21,146 bases of DNA, from contig JAIPCS010000029.1 in NCBI GenBank assembly GCA_021738105.1, positions 1 to 21,146 on the forward strand. The letters run 5' to 3'. Within the stretch, counting starts at the first letter, position 1. The number at the start of each line of letters is the position of its first letter. Origin of the DNA: Sulfuritalea sp. Its GTDB lineage: Bacteria > Pseudomonadota > Gammaproteobacteria > Burkholderiales > Rhodocyclaceae. The notes beneath the pieces were generated by a model, which saw only the letters and a program-made list of their open reading frames with translations, was not told the origin of the DNA and did no database searches. A program made the position numbers and the translations under genes. This document shows positions 13,513-21,146 of this stretch, in pieces.

Positions 13513-15414
13513 ATGCTTGATGTTATTCGCAATAACAAGAAGTTCACACAGGGATTCCTGGTGCTGATCACGCTTCCATTCGCATTTTGGGGCGTCGACT
13601 CGTATGTTCGCAATGTGGATACCGGATCGGATATAGCGACTGTTGGAAGCGGCAAGGTCACGCGCTATGAATTGCAGAACGCATTGCGGGAACAGCAGGA
13701 CCGAATGCGTGCAAGTCTGGGCGGACAGTACGATCCGGCATTGTTTGAAACCCCTGCGATTCGCGATGCAGTCTTGAATTCTCTGATTACTCAGCGTCTT
13801 CTGGCACAGCAGGCAATCGACTCGAAGTTGTCCGTTGGCAATGAACAACTTGTGGAATTTATTTCTGCCGTTCCATCATTGCAGGAGAACGGCCAGTTTT
13901 CCAGAGAGCGCTACGCAGCGCTGGTGGCTGCGCAAGGTATGAGCAAAGAGTTGTTCGAAGCCCGTCTGCGACAGGACATGGCCATGCAACAGTTGATGTT
14001 GCCGATTACCGAAGCCGTCATCCCGAGTCAGACCGCGGCCAATCGATGGCTGGCGACGCAACTCGAGCAGCGTGAAGTGGGGGACGCATTGTTGGTGCCC
14101 GACGCCTATCTGGACAAGGTCAAGCTTGCAGCGGATGCCGTGCAAAAATACTACGAGGCTAACCGCAAGCAATTTGAATTGCCGGAGCAGGTTCGCGCAG
14201 AGTATCTTGTGTTAAGTCGCGATGACTTGGCGGCAGGAACTGTAATCAGCGATGCTGATGTCACCAACTATTTTCAGACTCACATCGATCAATACAAGGA
14301 AGGTGCAACGCGCCGAGCCAGCCACATACTGATCCGTGCCGACAAGGATGCGCCAAAGGCGGCTGCCGACGCGGCGAAGGTCAAAGCAGAGACGTTATTG
14401 GTGCAGTTAAGAAAGACACCTGGCGATTTTGCAAAGTTGGCCAAGGCGAATTCCGAGGATCCGGGCTCCGCTGAAAAGGATGGGGATCTGGACTGGTTTG
14501 GTAGAGGCATGATGGTAAAAGCCTTTGAGGATGTCGCTTTTGCAATGAAACAAGGTGAGATTTCTGACGTAATCCGTTCTGATTTCGGTTATCACATCAT
14601 TCATCTGACCGGCGTGCGTCCTGAACGCATCAGGCCTTTGGCGGATGTCAAGGAAGAAATCAAGGCTACGATCAAGCGCGAATCCGGGGCAAAAAAATAT
14701 GCAGAATCAGCGGAAGTCTTCGGCAACGTGGTTTATGAGCAATCCGACAGCCTGAAACCGGCAGCCGAGAAATGGAAGCTGGAACCGAAGCAAACCGCTT
14801 GGCTATCCAGGAATGGTAAATTGCCAGCCCCTTTCGACAATCAGAAACTGGTCAGCGCCTTATTCAGCGATGATGGGCTCAAGAATAAGCGCAACACAGA
14901 GGCTGTCGAGGTTACACCCGGCACGATGGTATCCGCGCGGGTTCTCGAGCATAAGCCGGCTTCGTTGCAGTCGCTGGAGGCGGTAAAAACTCAAATCGAA
15001 AAGCAGTTGCGTCATGAAGCTGCCGTTGTTCTGGCGATCAAGGATGGTGAGGACAAGCTGGCTCGCCTGACAAAGGGTGAAGCCATCAATCTCAATTGGT
15101 CGAAAGTGCGGAACGTCAGTCGATCTGAAAGCCAGGAGCTTCCTCCTGATGCCTTGCGCGCGATATTCAAGGCCAATGCAGCAAAATTGCCGGCCTATGC
15201 GGGCATTTCGTCGTCGGGCAATGGCTATGTGCTATATCGAATTTCGGCAGTAAATGCTGCGGACGCAACCAGGGATGATTCACGCCGGAAGATTCTGGCC
15301 CAGCAATACGCGCGTTTGCTTGCTGATGAAGAGTTTTCTGCCTGGATGGCAACGCTTAGGAAAAAGTATCCCGTGGAGATCAACAAGACGGCGCTGGAAA
15401 GCAAGGAACCTTGA
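13513..15414 (+). CDS. ppiD: periplasmic folding chaperone / peptidyl-prolyl isomerase PpiD
   Basis: PpiD is an inner-membrane-anchored periplasmic chaperone that sits near the Sec translocon and helps fold outer-membrane and secreted proteins. The 633-residue protein has a short cytoplasmic N-terminus, one membrane anchor (about 13-31; GFLVLITLPFAFWGV), a SurA_N-like chaperone region (about 40-230), one parvulin domain (about 268-370; RRASHILIRAD, DLDWFGRGMMVKAFEDVAF, SDFGYHIIHLTGVRP) and a C-terminal domain. Length is typical of the family. AGGGA at 13499-13503 precedes ATG 13513. It is normally found after lon or hupB, so the tRNA element and the two signalling genes interrupt this neighbourhood. 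It converges with fabI across a shared terminator. Confidence 0.96.
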   Translation: MLDVIRNNKKFTQGFLVLITLPFAFWGVDSYVRNVDTGSDIATVGSGKVTRYELQNALREQQDRMRASLGGQYDPALFETPAIRDAVLNSLITQRLLAQQAIDSKLSVGNEQLVEFISAVPSLQENGQFSRERYAALVAAQGMSKELFEARLRQDMAMQQLMLPITEAVIPSQTAANRWLATQLEQREVGDALLVPDAYLDKVKLAADAVQKYYEANRKQFELPEQVRAEYLVLSRDDLAAGTVISDADVTNYFQTHIDQYKEGATRRASHILIRADKDAPKAAADAAKVKAETLLVQLRKTPGDFAKLAKANSEDPGSAEKDGDLDWFGRGMMVKAFEDVAFAMKQGEISDVIRSDFGYHIIHLTGVRPERIRPLADVKEEIKATIKRESGAKKYAESAEVFGNVVYEQSDSLKPAAEKWKLEPKQTAWLSRNGKLPAPFDNQKLVSALFSDDGLKNKRNTEAVEVTPGTMVSARVLEHKPASLQSLEAVKTQIEKQLRHEAAVVLAIKDGEDKLARLTKGEAINLNWSKVRNVSRSESQELPPDALRAIFKANAAKLPAYAGISSSGNGYVLYRISAVNAADATRDDSRRKILAQQYARLLADEEFSAWMATLRKKYPVEINKTALESKEP

Positions 15415-15422
15415 TTTCCCAA

Positions 15423-15455
15423 GGTAAAAAACCCCGCATTGCGGGGTTTTTTACC
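15423..15455. terminator. bidirectional terminator between ppiD and fabI
   Basis: GGTAAAAAACCCCGC (15423-15437) and GCGGGGTTTTTTACC (15441-15455) form a perfect 15-bp inverted repeat with loop ATT. There are T6 and A6 tracts on either side of the GC core, so it can stop transcription from both directions. Confidence 0.93.
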
Positions 15456-15464
15456 TATGTCAGA

Positions 15465-16265
15465 TCAGCCAGGCAGAGGTGCCGAGTTTCCCATGGCCGT
15501 CGTATGCGTTCCGCCGTCGACATACAGGATCTCGCCCGTGATTCCGCTGGCAAGGTCGGAAAGCAGAAATGCCGCCGCGTTGCCGACTTCGTCGATCGTT
15601 ACGTTGCGGCGCAGTGGGGCATGGTGGGCGTTGTACGCCAGAAGTTTTCCGAAGCTGCCGATTCCTGAGGCTGCCAGCGTCTTGATCGGGCCTGCAGATA
15701 GTGCATTGGCACGGATGCCTTGCGGGCCGAGGCAGAAGGCCAGGTAGCGCGTCGCCGCTTCAAGGCTGGCTTTTGCCAGACCCATGGTGTTGTAGTTGGG
15801 CATGGTTCGCACCGCGCCAAGATAGGTCAGCGCCAATACCGACGCATTGCTTCCCTTCAGCAGCAGCGGTCGGGCGGCCTTGGCAAGGGCGGGGTAGCTG
15901 TAGGAGGAAACTTCATGGGCGATCCGGAAGGATTCGCGCGATATTCCATCGAGGAAATCACCTTCGATCGCCTCGTTGGGGGCAAAGGCGATTGAATGCA
16001 CCAGACCGTCAAGTCCATCCCAGTGCTTTCCCAGTTCGCTGAAAACTGCTTCGATCTCGGCATCGTTCCCGACATCACAGGCAAAAATGGCTTTTGAACC
16101 GAACTCGTCGGCAAACTTGACCATGCGATCCTTGACACGATCATTCTGGTAGGTAAAGGCCAACTCTGCACCTTCACGATGACAGGCCTTGGCGATACCG
16201 TAGGCGATCGACCGGTTGGAAATCAGGCCCGTGATCAGAATGCGTTTGCCCGCGAGAAATCCCAT
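15465..16265 (-). CDS. fabI: enoyl-[acyl-carrier-protein] reductase [NADH] FabI
   Basis: FabI catalyses the last step of each fatty-acid elongation round, reducing trans-2-enoyl-ACP with NADH; it is the target of triclosan. The 266-residue short-chain dehydrogenase-fold protein has the cofactor-binding segment [25 protein letters not shown] cut short here to its key features: GLISNRSIA at 13-21. It also has the HSIAFAP motif (90-96) and catalytic Tyr148, Tyr158 and Lys165 ([11 protein letters not shown]), equivalent to Tyr146, Tyr156 and Lys163 of E. coli. ISAGP-like [13 protein letters not shown] is intact. AAGGA lies about 7 bases before the start, and a consensus TATAAT lies about 30 bases upstream. 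Confidence 0.97.
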   Translation of the reverse strand: MGFLAGKRILITGLISNRSIAYGIAKACHREGAELAFTYQNDRVKDRMVKFADEFGSKAIFACDVGNDAEIEAVFSELGKHWDGLDGLVHSIAFAPNEAIEGDFLDGISRESFRIAHEVSSYSYPALAKAARPLLLKGSNASVLALTYLGAVRTMPNYNTMGLAKASLEAATRYLAFCLGPQGIRANALSAGPIKTLAASGIGSFGKLLAYNAHHAPLRRNVTIDEVGNAAAFLLSDLASGITGEILYVDGGTHTTAMGNSAPLPG

Positions 16266-16294
16266 CGCTTATCCTTGGTTGAATCGAGCAATGG

Positions 16295-16300
16295 ATTATA
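16295..16300 (-). promoter_or_regulatory. fabI promoter -10 box
   Basis: On the - strand a perfect TATAAT lies 29 bases upstream of the fabI start codon. The best -35 match (ATGACG) is at 19 bp spacing and weak. A transcription start near 16288 would give a leader of about 22 nt. The region upstream overlaps the start of the divergent lipoprotein gene. Confidence 0.55.
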
Positions 16301-16323
16301 GCGGATCAGCTAAACTCGCCGTC

Positions 16324-18465
16324 ATGCGAAGCGTTTTCTACTGTCTCCTTGTGGCTCTGCTCACCGCTTGCGGAAGCGCCTGGAATGACCCCTATCCGGC
16401 AGCCGATCGTGGCCGGAATATTCTGTATAGCGCATTCACAGATCGGCCCAAGCATCTCGATCCGGTTCAGTCCTACAGCGAGGACGAGATGACCTTTACC
16501 GCCCAGATTTATGAGCCGCCGCTGCAATATCACTATCTCAAGCGTCCTTACACGCTGATTGCTGCGACTGCAGAGGCCGTGCCGCAGGCGCGTTATCTGG
16601 ATGCAGCCGGACACGCACTGCCGAACGACGTCGACGTCGGCAAAATTGCCTACACGGATTACGTGATTACGCTGAAGCCCGGCATCCGCTATCAGCCACA
16701 TCCGGCATTTGCCCGCAACGATTCAGGCGACTACCTGTATCACTCCTTGTCGGGGAAGCAACTGGCCGGGCTTACCACGCTGGCTGATTTCACCCGGCGT
16801 GATACGCGGGAACTGACCGCCGAGGACTATGTGTATGGACTGAAGCGCTTGGCCCACCCGCGCCTGCATTCTCCAATCTTTGGACTCATGAACGACTATA
16901 TCGTCGGTCTGGGCGATTTCGCCACGCGCCTGAAGAAGGAAAAGGATACGCCCTGGATCGACATGCGCCGCGTTCCGCTGGAGGGTGCGCAGGTGATCGA
17001 CAAATACCGCTACCGGTTGAGAATCAAGGGCAAGTATCCGCAGTTTCTCTATTGGCTGGCAATGCCGTTCTTTTCGCCGATGCCCTGGGAGGCCGACAGA
17101 TTTCACAGTCAGCCGGGCATGGCCGAGAAAAACCTGACACTGGACTGGTACCCCATTGGCACTGGTCCCTACATGCTGACTGAAAATGATCCGAATTCAC
17201 GCATGGTACTCGAGCGCAATCCAAATTTTCGGCAGGAAAGCTATCCCTGTGAAGGTGATCCCGAGGACTTGGCCGCGGGCTTGACCAAGGATTGCGGCAA
17301 GACTTTGCCGTTCATCGACAAAGTCGTATTTACCCGCGAGAAAGAGCAGATACCCTACTGGAACAAGTTCCTGCAAGGCTACTACGATGCTTCTGGAATT
17401 TCTTCCGACGCCTTCGATCAGGCAGTGCAGGTGAGTGCCGGAGAAATCACCTTGTCCGATGGCATGCGAGAACAAGGCATCGTACTGACGACATCGGTCG
17501 CGACTTCAACTTTTTACATGGGTTTCAACTGGCTCGACTCTTTGGTCGGTGGCGCCGACCCGGCGACCGCCGAGCGTACTCGAAAGCTGCGTCAGGCAAT
17601 TTCCATCGCCATTGACCAGGAAGAGTTCATTTCAATTTTTCAAAACGGTCGTGGCGTGCCCGCGCAGGGCCCCATTCCTCCCGGTATTTTTGGTTACCGA
17701 GAGGGCCCGGAAGGCATCAATCCACAGATGTACGACTGGATTGATGGACGGGCCCGGCGCAAGCCGATTGCTGAAGCTCGACGATTGCTGGCCGAAGCGG
17801 GTTGGCCCAATGGACGTGATGCCAAAACCGGCGAGCCGTTGGTGATCAATCTCGATACCACGGCAACCGGCGTCGGCGCCAAAGCGCGTATCGACTGGCT
17901 CAACAAGCAGTTCGCCAAAATTAATACGCAACTGGTGGTGCGCAGCACCGACTACAACCGTTTTCAGGAAAAAATTCGCAAGGGTGCGGTGCAGTTGTTT
18001 TATTTTGGCTGGAATGCCGATTATCCCGACCCGGAAAATTTCGTGTTCTTGCTCTACGGAAAGCAGGGAAAAGTAAAACAGCATGGTGAAAATGCGGCGA
18101 ACTATGAGAACCCCGAGTTCGACCGTCTGTTCGAGCGCATGAAGGCCATGGAAAACGGTGCCGAGCGACAGGCGCTGATCGACCGCATGACGGCGATACT
18201 GCGTCACGATGCGCCCTGGGTCTGGGGCTTTCATCCCAAGGAATACACCCTGCGGCATGCATGGCTTACCAACAGAAAACCGACCAAGGTTGGCAACAAC
18301 ACCCTCAAGTACCAGCGCATAGATCCGGTTCTGCGTGAGCAGCGCCGAGTTGAGTGGAATCGGCCGGTTGTCTGGCCGGTCCTAGTGCTGGTATTGATGT
18401 TTGGCGTTGCAATCTGGCCAGCTTGGCGGGCTTACCGGCGGCGGGAGACTGCCAGCGCTCGCTAG
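16324..18465 (+). CDS. family-5 extracellular solute-binding lipoprotein (peptide/nickel ABC type) with C-terminal membrane segment
   Basis: The 713-residue protein starts with a lipoprotein signal peptide (MRSVFYCLLVALLTAC; lipobox LTAC at 13-16, Cys16). This decides the start at ATG 16324 over the in-frame ATG 16291. The body matches SBP_bac_5 proteins such as OppA/DppA: DRPKHLDPVQSYSEDE near the N-terminus, ENDPNSRMVLERNPNF, IDWLNKQFAKINTQLVVRSTDYNRFQEKI, and FYFGWNADYPDPENF. It would bind oligopeptides or similar ligands outside the inner membrane. The C-terminus carries an apparent transmembrane helix (about 684-701; WPVLVLVLMFGVAIWPAW) followed by a basic tail RAYRRR, which is unusual. 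No permease or ATPase gene is adjacent. It is divergent from fabI and convergent with bpt. Confidence 0.9.
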   Translation: MRSVFYCLLVALLTACGSAWNDPYPAADRGRNILYSAFTDRPKHLDPVQSYSEDEMTFTAQIYEPPLQYHYLKRPYTLIAATAEAVPQARYLDAAGHALPNDVDVGKIAYTDYVITLKPGIRYQPHPAFARNDSGDYLYHSLSGKQLAGLTTLADFTRRDTRELTAEDYVYGLKRLAHPRLHSPIFGLMNDYIVGLGDFATRLKKEKDTPWIDMRRVPLEGAQVIDKYRYRLRIKGKYPQFLYWLAMPFFSPMPWEADRFHSQPGMAEKNLTLDWYPIGTGPYMLTENDPNSRMVLERNPNFRQESYPCEGDPEDLAAGLTKDCGKTLPFIDKVVFTREKEQIPYWNKFLQGYYDASGISSDAFDQAVQVSAGEITLSDGMREQGIVLTTSVATSTFYMGFNWLDSLVGGADPATAERTRKLRQAISIAIDQEEFISIFQNGRGVPAQGPIPPGIFGYREGPEGINPQMYDWIDGRARRKPIAEARRLLAEAGWPNGRDAKTGEPLVINLDTTATGVGAKARIDWLNKQFAKINTQLVVRSTDYNRFQEKIRKGAVQLFYFGWNADYPDPENFVFLLYGKQGKVKQHGENAANYENPEFDRLFERMKAMENGAERQALIDRMTAILRHDAPWVWGFHPKEYTLRHAWLTNRKPTKVGNNTLKYQRIDPVLREQRRVEWNRPVVWPVLVLVLMFGVAIWPAWRAYRRRETASAR

Positions 18466-18480
18466 ATGGTGATGGTTGTC

Positions 18481-18508
18481 GTGTCACTAACGCCGTGTCA
18501 CCAACGCC
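18481..18508 (+). repeat. 14-bp tandem duplication
   Basis: GTGTCACTAACGCC (18481-18494) is followed immediately by GTGTCACCAACGCC (18495-18508), with one mismatch. It lies between the convergent lipoprotein and bpt genes. No strong terminator is seen in this 65-base gap; a recent local slippage duplication is the simplest reading. Confidence 0.7.
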
Positions 18509-18530
18509 GAGTTTTTAAGGCGAGCGCTAC

Positions 18531-19259
18531 CTATTCGTCCAGCGCCTGCCATTGACCATGGCGCAGCGCTTGCAGCGGGCGGAATTTGGCTTTGTAAGCC
18601 ATCTTTCGACTATCGCGAATCCAGTAGCCGAGGTACAACCAGGGCAGGCCGACATGCTGGCATTGCGCGATTTGCCAGAGAATGGCAAACGTGCCATAAC
18701 TGGCGCTTGCGTTGTCCGGATCGTAAAACGTGTAGACCGACGAGAGTCCATCGGCCAGTACGTCGATAATGCTGACGACACGCAACACGCCGTTTTCGCG
18801 AAATTCGATCAGTCGGCTGTCGACATGGGTTTGCAGCAGGAAATGGGCGTACTGGTCGCGACTATCCTGATCCATTCCGCCGCCGGAATGACGTTCCGCC
18901 TGATACCTCTGATAGAGCTGATAGTGCTCTTCGCGAAAACTGAGGCTGCATTCCCGAGCCTCCAGCTCGGCATGCAGGTTCAGTGCGCGGCGCTGACTGC
19001 GGCTGGGTACGAAATCCGATACCTTGAGCCTGACGGGTTGGCACTCTCGACAAGAGTCGCAGTAAGGTCTGTAGGTGAACACGCCGCTGCGGCGAAAGCC
19101 GGCGCGCACCAGATCGCTATAGGTGGCACTGTCGATCAGGTGGGTGGGTGTCGCAACTTGCGACCGGGCGACGCGACCTGGCAGGTAAGAGCATCCGTAC
19201 GGTGCAGTGGCATAGAACTGCAGCAAAGGGAAGGGAGGCAGATCGCGCAGATGTGTCAT
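18531..19259 (-). CDS. bpt: aspartate/glutamate leucyltransferase (bacterial protein transferase)
   Basis: Bpt transfers leucine from Leu-tRNA to proteins with N-terminal Asp or Glu, creating a primary destabilising residue recognised by ClpS for ClpAP. The 242-residue protein shows the ATE-family N-terminal cysteines Cys23 ([10 protein letters not shown]) and Cys67, Cys70 and Cys73 ([12 protein letters not shown]). It also has [12 protein letters not shown] and the C-terminal GNAT-like domain with [11 protein letters not shown] and [22 protein letters not shown]. Length is normal. The start ATG at 19259 overlaps the stop of aat as ATGA, so the two transferases are coupled. It is the last gene of the visible - strand operon. 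Confidence 0.96.
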   Translation of the reverse strand: MTHLRDLPPFPLLQFYATAPYGCSYLPGRVARSQVATPTHLIDSATYSDLVRAGFRRSGVFTYRPYCDSCRECQPVRLKVSDFVPSRSQRRALNLHAELEARECSLSFREEHYQLYQRYQAERHSGGGMDQDSRDQYAHFLLQTHVDSRLIEFRENGVLRVVSIIDVLADGLSSVYTFYDPDNASASYGTFAILWQIAQCQHVGLPWLYLGYWIRDSRKMAYKAKFRPLQALRHGQWQALDE

Positions 19260-19972
19260 GGCTGCTTTCGGTAATAGCCGGTAATGCCCATCGCCGGCCA
19301 TCGCCCCGGTTCGTCGCCTTGTGGGCACAGTTCGTCCAGTCGCGCTGCGAAATCGCAACGGCGAATAGGGTGTGCACCGAGAGAGGCGAGGTGAGCGGTT
19401 TCCATCTGGCAATCGATTATGCCGAATCCTGCGCGATTGAGGTGAGCGCATAAATGCGCAAGGGCGATCTTCGACGCGTCCCTGGCATCGCTGAACATTG
19501 ATTCGCCGAAAAATGCCTGGCCGATCGCGACACCATACAGTCCGCCAACAAGCTTGTCGTCTATCCATGTCTCGACGCAATGGGCGTAACCGAGTTGATG
19601 CAGCGACCAATAGGCATTTTGCATTTCTACGGTAATCCATGTGCCGGATTGCGACGCGCGTAACTTGTTGGCACAGGCCCGCATCACTTCCGGAAATTTT
19701 GTGTCGAGACGCACCTCGTAATCCGTATTGCGCAAGGTCTTGGTCAGCGAACGGGATATTTTCAGTTCGTTTGGAAGTAGCACCATGCGCGGGTCGGGAC
19801 TCCACCACAGTATTGGGTCACCAGCCGAATACCAGGGGAAAATGCCGCGCCGATAAGCGGCCAGCAGACGTTCGGGACTCAGGTCGCCACCTGCCGCCAG
19901 CAATCCGTTGGGTTCGTTCAGTGCTTTACCCAGTGGAGGGAATTCAGCTTCCTGCGGCAACCAGGGGATCAT
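19256..19972 (-). CDS. aat: leucyl/phenylalanyl-tRNA--protein transferase
   Basis: Aat adds leucine or phenylalanine from charged tRNA to N-terminal Arg or Lys of proteins in the cytoplasm, marking them for ClpS/ClpAP degradation. The 238-residue protein has the family signatures [33 protein letters not shown] shortened here to [38 protein letters not shown] and FFGESMFS. Length and motifs are normal. The start ATG at 19972 overlaps the stop of the upstream ABC ATPase gene, and its own stop overlaps bpt. This makes a three-gene unit in which the ATPase is translated first. Confidence 0.97.
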   Translation of the reverse strand: MIPWLPQEAEFPPLGKALNEPNGLLAAGGDLSPERLLAAYRRGIFPWYSAGDPILWWSPDPRMVLLPNELKISRSLTKTLRNTDYEVRLDTKFPEVMRACANKLRASQSGTWITVEMQNAYWSLHQLGYAHCVETWIDDKLVGGLYGVAIGQAFFGESMFSDARDASKIALAHLCAHLNRAGFGIIDCQMETAHLASLGAHPIRRCDFAARLDELCPQGDEPGRWPAMGITGYYRKQP

Positions 19973-21036
19973 CTGCCCTGTTGAAAAGTGACGACGTGAT
20001 CAACGGCAAGCCGAATTCCAATACGCTCGCCGATGGCATGATTATGATGGGAAGGTACCAGCGACAAGACTTGCGCGCCAGAACTCAGACGCAAGGTATA
20101 GAGAAACTCTGCACCGCGAAATGCCTTGGATACAACTTCGGCCTTCACCTCGCTGTCGTCATCGTGGATAACATCGTCGGGACGCAGCAGCACATCGAGC
20201 CGGCAATCGCGCTCGCATTCGTTGCAGCTCGATTTGCATTCCATTGGCACTTCGGAATCAAGGCGGCCCAGCTCGACTTCGACAATTTTTCGCGATATCA
20301 CTTCGCCCGGCAGAAACACACCCTGGCCGATGAAGTCTGCAACATGGCGTGTGGCGGGGCGGTGATAGAGATTGTAGGGCGTGTCCCATTGCTCGATGCG
20401 GCCATCGCACATGATGCCGACCATGTCAGCGACGGCAAAGGCTTCGTTCTGGTCGTGGGTGACCAGGATGGCGGCCATGCCAGCGCGCTTGAGAATGTCA
20501 CGCACTTCAAGCGACAATCGTTCGCGCAGTTCAATATCGAGATTGGAGAACGGCTCGTCCAACAGCAGCAAATGCGGCTGCGGCGCCAGGGCGCGGGCCA
20601 GTGCCACACGCTGTTGTTGTCCGCCCGAGAGTTCATGCGGAAATCGATCACTGCGGCCACTCAGACCGATCAGATCCAGCATTTCATCAACACGTTGCCG
20701 TCTCGCCAGCGCCGACTTTTGGCGCAGGCCAAAGCCGATGTTGTCGGCGATGGAAAGATGAGGGAACAAGGCATAGTCCTGAAACACCATGCCGATACGT
20801 CGCGACTCTGCCGGTACCTGGATACTTTCACTGGCGATGGTTGTTCCATTGAGACGGATGCTGCCCTCTGTAGGTAATTCGAATCCGGCAATCAGTCGCA
20901 GCATGGTGGTCTTGCCACAGCCTGAGGAGCCCAGCAGGCAGGCAATTTCACCATGACCCAAACTGAAAGACAAATCATTCACTACGGCTTGTTTGCCGTA
21001 AGCATGGCTGATTTGGTCGACTTCGAGCAAAGGCAT
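19969..21036 (-). CDS. ABC transporter ATP-binding protein, Fe(III)-type (FbpC-like), with extra Cys cluster
   Basis: This is the cytoplasmic ATPase of an importer. The 355-residue protein has Walker A GSSGCGKT (36-43), Q-loop [10 protein letters not shown] (84-93), signature [15 protein letters not shown] (136-150), Walker [14 protein letters not shown] (155-167), H-loop THDQ (193-196) and a C-terminal TOBE-like regulatory domain. Arrangement and sequence resemble FbpC/PotA ATPases; Fe(III) is favoured because of the Fur-like box upstream. In the C-terminal domain four cysteines (267, 271, 274, 278; C-X3-C-X2-C-X3-C) form a cluster not expected in the generic family, possibly an Fe-S or zinc site. 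The stop overlaps aat. The permease and binding protein are not on this strand within the window. Confidence 0.93.
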   Translation of the reverse strand: MPLLEVDQISHAYGKQAVVNDLSFSLGHGEIACLLGSSGCGKTTMLRLIAGFELPTEGSIRLNGTTIASESIQVPAESRRIGMVFQDYALFPHLSIADNIGFGLRQKSALARRQRVDEMLDLIGLSGRSDRFPHELSGGQQQRVALARALAPQPHLLLLDEPFSNLDIELRERLSLEVRDILKRAGMAAILVTHDQNEAFAVADMVGIMCDGRIEQWDTPYNLYHRPATRHVADFIGQGVFLPGEVISRKIVEVELGRLDSEVPMECKSSCNECERDCRLDVLLRPDDVIHDDDSEVKAEVVSKAFRGAEFLYTLRLSSGAQVLSLVPSHHNHAIGERIGIRLAVDHVVTFQQGR

Positions 21037-21061
21037 ATTGTTTGGGAGAATCCAAGTTTGT

Positions 21062-21076
21062 AGAGAATGAGTCTCA
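21062..21076. promoter_or_regulatory. putative Fur box between the ABC ATPase and the divergent gene
   Basis: On the - strand TGAGACTCATTCTCT matches the 7-1-7 Fur pattern TGATAATnATTATCA at most positions. It lies about 26 bases upstream of the ATPase start and at the start of the divergent partial gene, so it could repress both. The match is by eye. Confidence 0.5.
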
Positions 21077-21146
21077 ATTATAATCAGCCGGCCGTGCCCC
21101 GTCTGTTCAACCTCTCCCCTCTCGTCGCTTTCTCCTTCGCGCTCGC
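21067..21146 (+). CDS. partial gene at right edge, probably iron ABC transporter component
   Basis: An open frame from ATG 21067 (or GTG 21094, same frame) runs off the window and encodes MSLNYNQPAVPRLFNLSPLV AFSFAL, a hydrophobic N-terminus suitable for a signal sequence or first membrane segment. Being divergent from an Fe(III)-type ATPase and beside a Fur-like box, it may be the permease or binding protein of the same importer. Only 26 codons are visible, so the product cannot be identified. Confidence 0.4.
   Translation, partial: MSLNYNQPAVPRLFNLSPLVAFSFAL

Noticed and set aside
18552..19274. 240-codon + strand frame opposite bpt
   Set aside because: Shadow frame; bpt motifs on the - strand are complete.
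19639..20877. Long + strand frame (412 codons) opposite the ABC ATPase and aat
   Set aside because: Antisense to two clear genes with intact motifs; the translation shows no family features.

Overview
The window looks like a betaproteobacterial chromosome, probably of the Rhodocyclales/Nitrosomonadales type. The reasons are the tig-clpP-clpX-lon order with ppiD and fabI further on, an aat-bpt pair, a DUF3391-type HD-GYP protein and a tRNA-Val(TAC) next to lon. The genus cannot be fixed from the sequence alone. The conserved chromosomal frame is interrupted by a compact mobile element.

Layout. (1) 1-4721: end of tig, then clpP, clpX and lon, all on the + strand. lon has what looks like its own sigma-32 heat-shock promoter just after clpX. 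(2) 4780-4855: tRNA-Val(TAC), whose 3' end is the attachment site of an integrated element. (3) 4832-10443: an element of about 5.6 kb bounded by a 19-bp direct repeat of the tRNA 3' end. It carries a P4-type tyrosine integrase, an orphan DGQHR/DndB-like gene behind five regularly spaced ATTCCWGG iterons, an unknown small gene, a filamentous-phage-like replication initiator split over two ATGA-overlapping frames, a possible ssDNA-binding protein and an AlpA-type regulator/excisionase. No capsid or secretion genes are visible, so it resembles an integrative satellite or rolling-circle element. (4) 10761-13261: two coupled c-di-GMP-type proteins, a DUF3391/HD-GYP protein and a GGDEF-EAL protein, both with several signature residues replaced. 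(5) 13360-15414: a leader with a strong terminator directly in front of ppiD, then ppiD. (6) 15423-16265: a bidirectional terminator and fabI on the - strand. (7) 16324-18465: an orphan family-5 solute-binding lipoprotein with a C-terminal membrane segment. (8) 18531-21036, - strand: an Fe(III)-type ABC ATPase, aat and bpt joined by two ATGA overlaps, read from a region with a Fur-like box. A partial + strand gene starts at the right edge.

Protein quality control is a common theme: trigger factor, ClpXP, Lon, PpiD, and the two N-degron transferases Aat and Bpt that feed ClpS/ClpAP. The candidates for new biology are the DGQHR gene with its iteron-covered promoter, the split replication initiator preceded by a CTAGTAC repeat cluster, the paired degenerate c-di-GMP proteins, and the possible iron control of the N-degron transferases through the ABC-aat-bpt operon.
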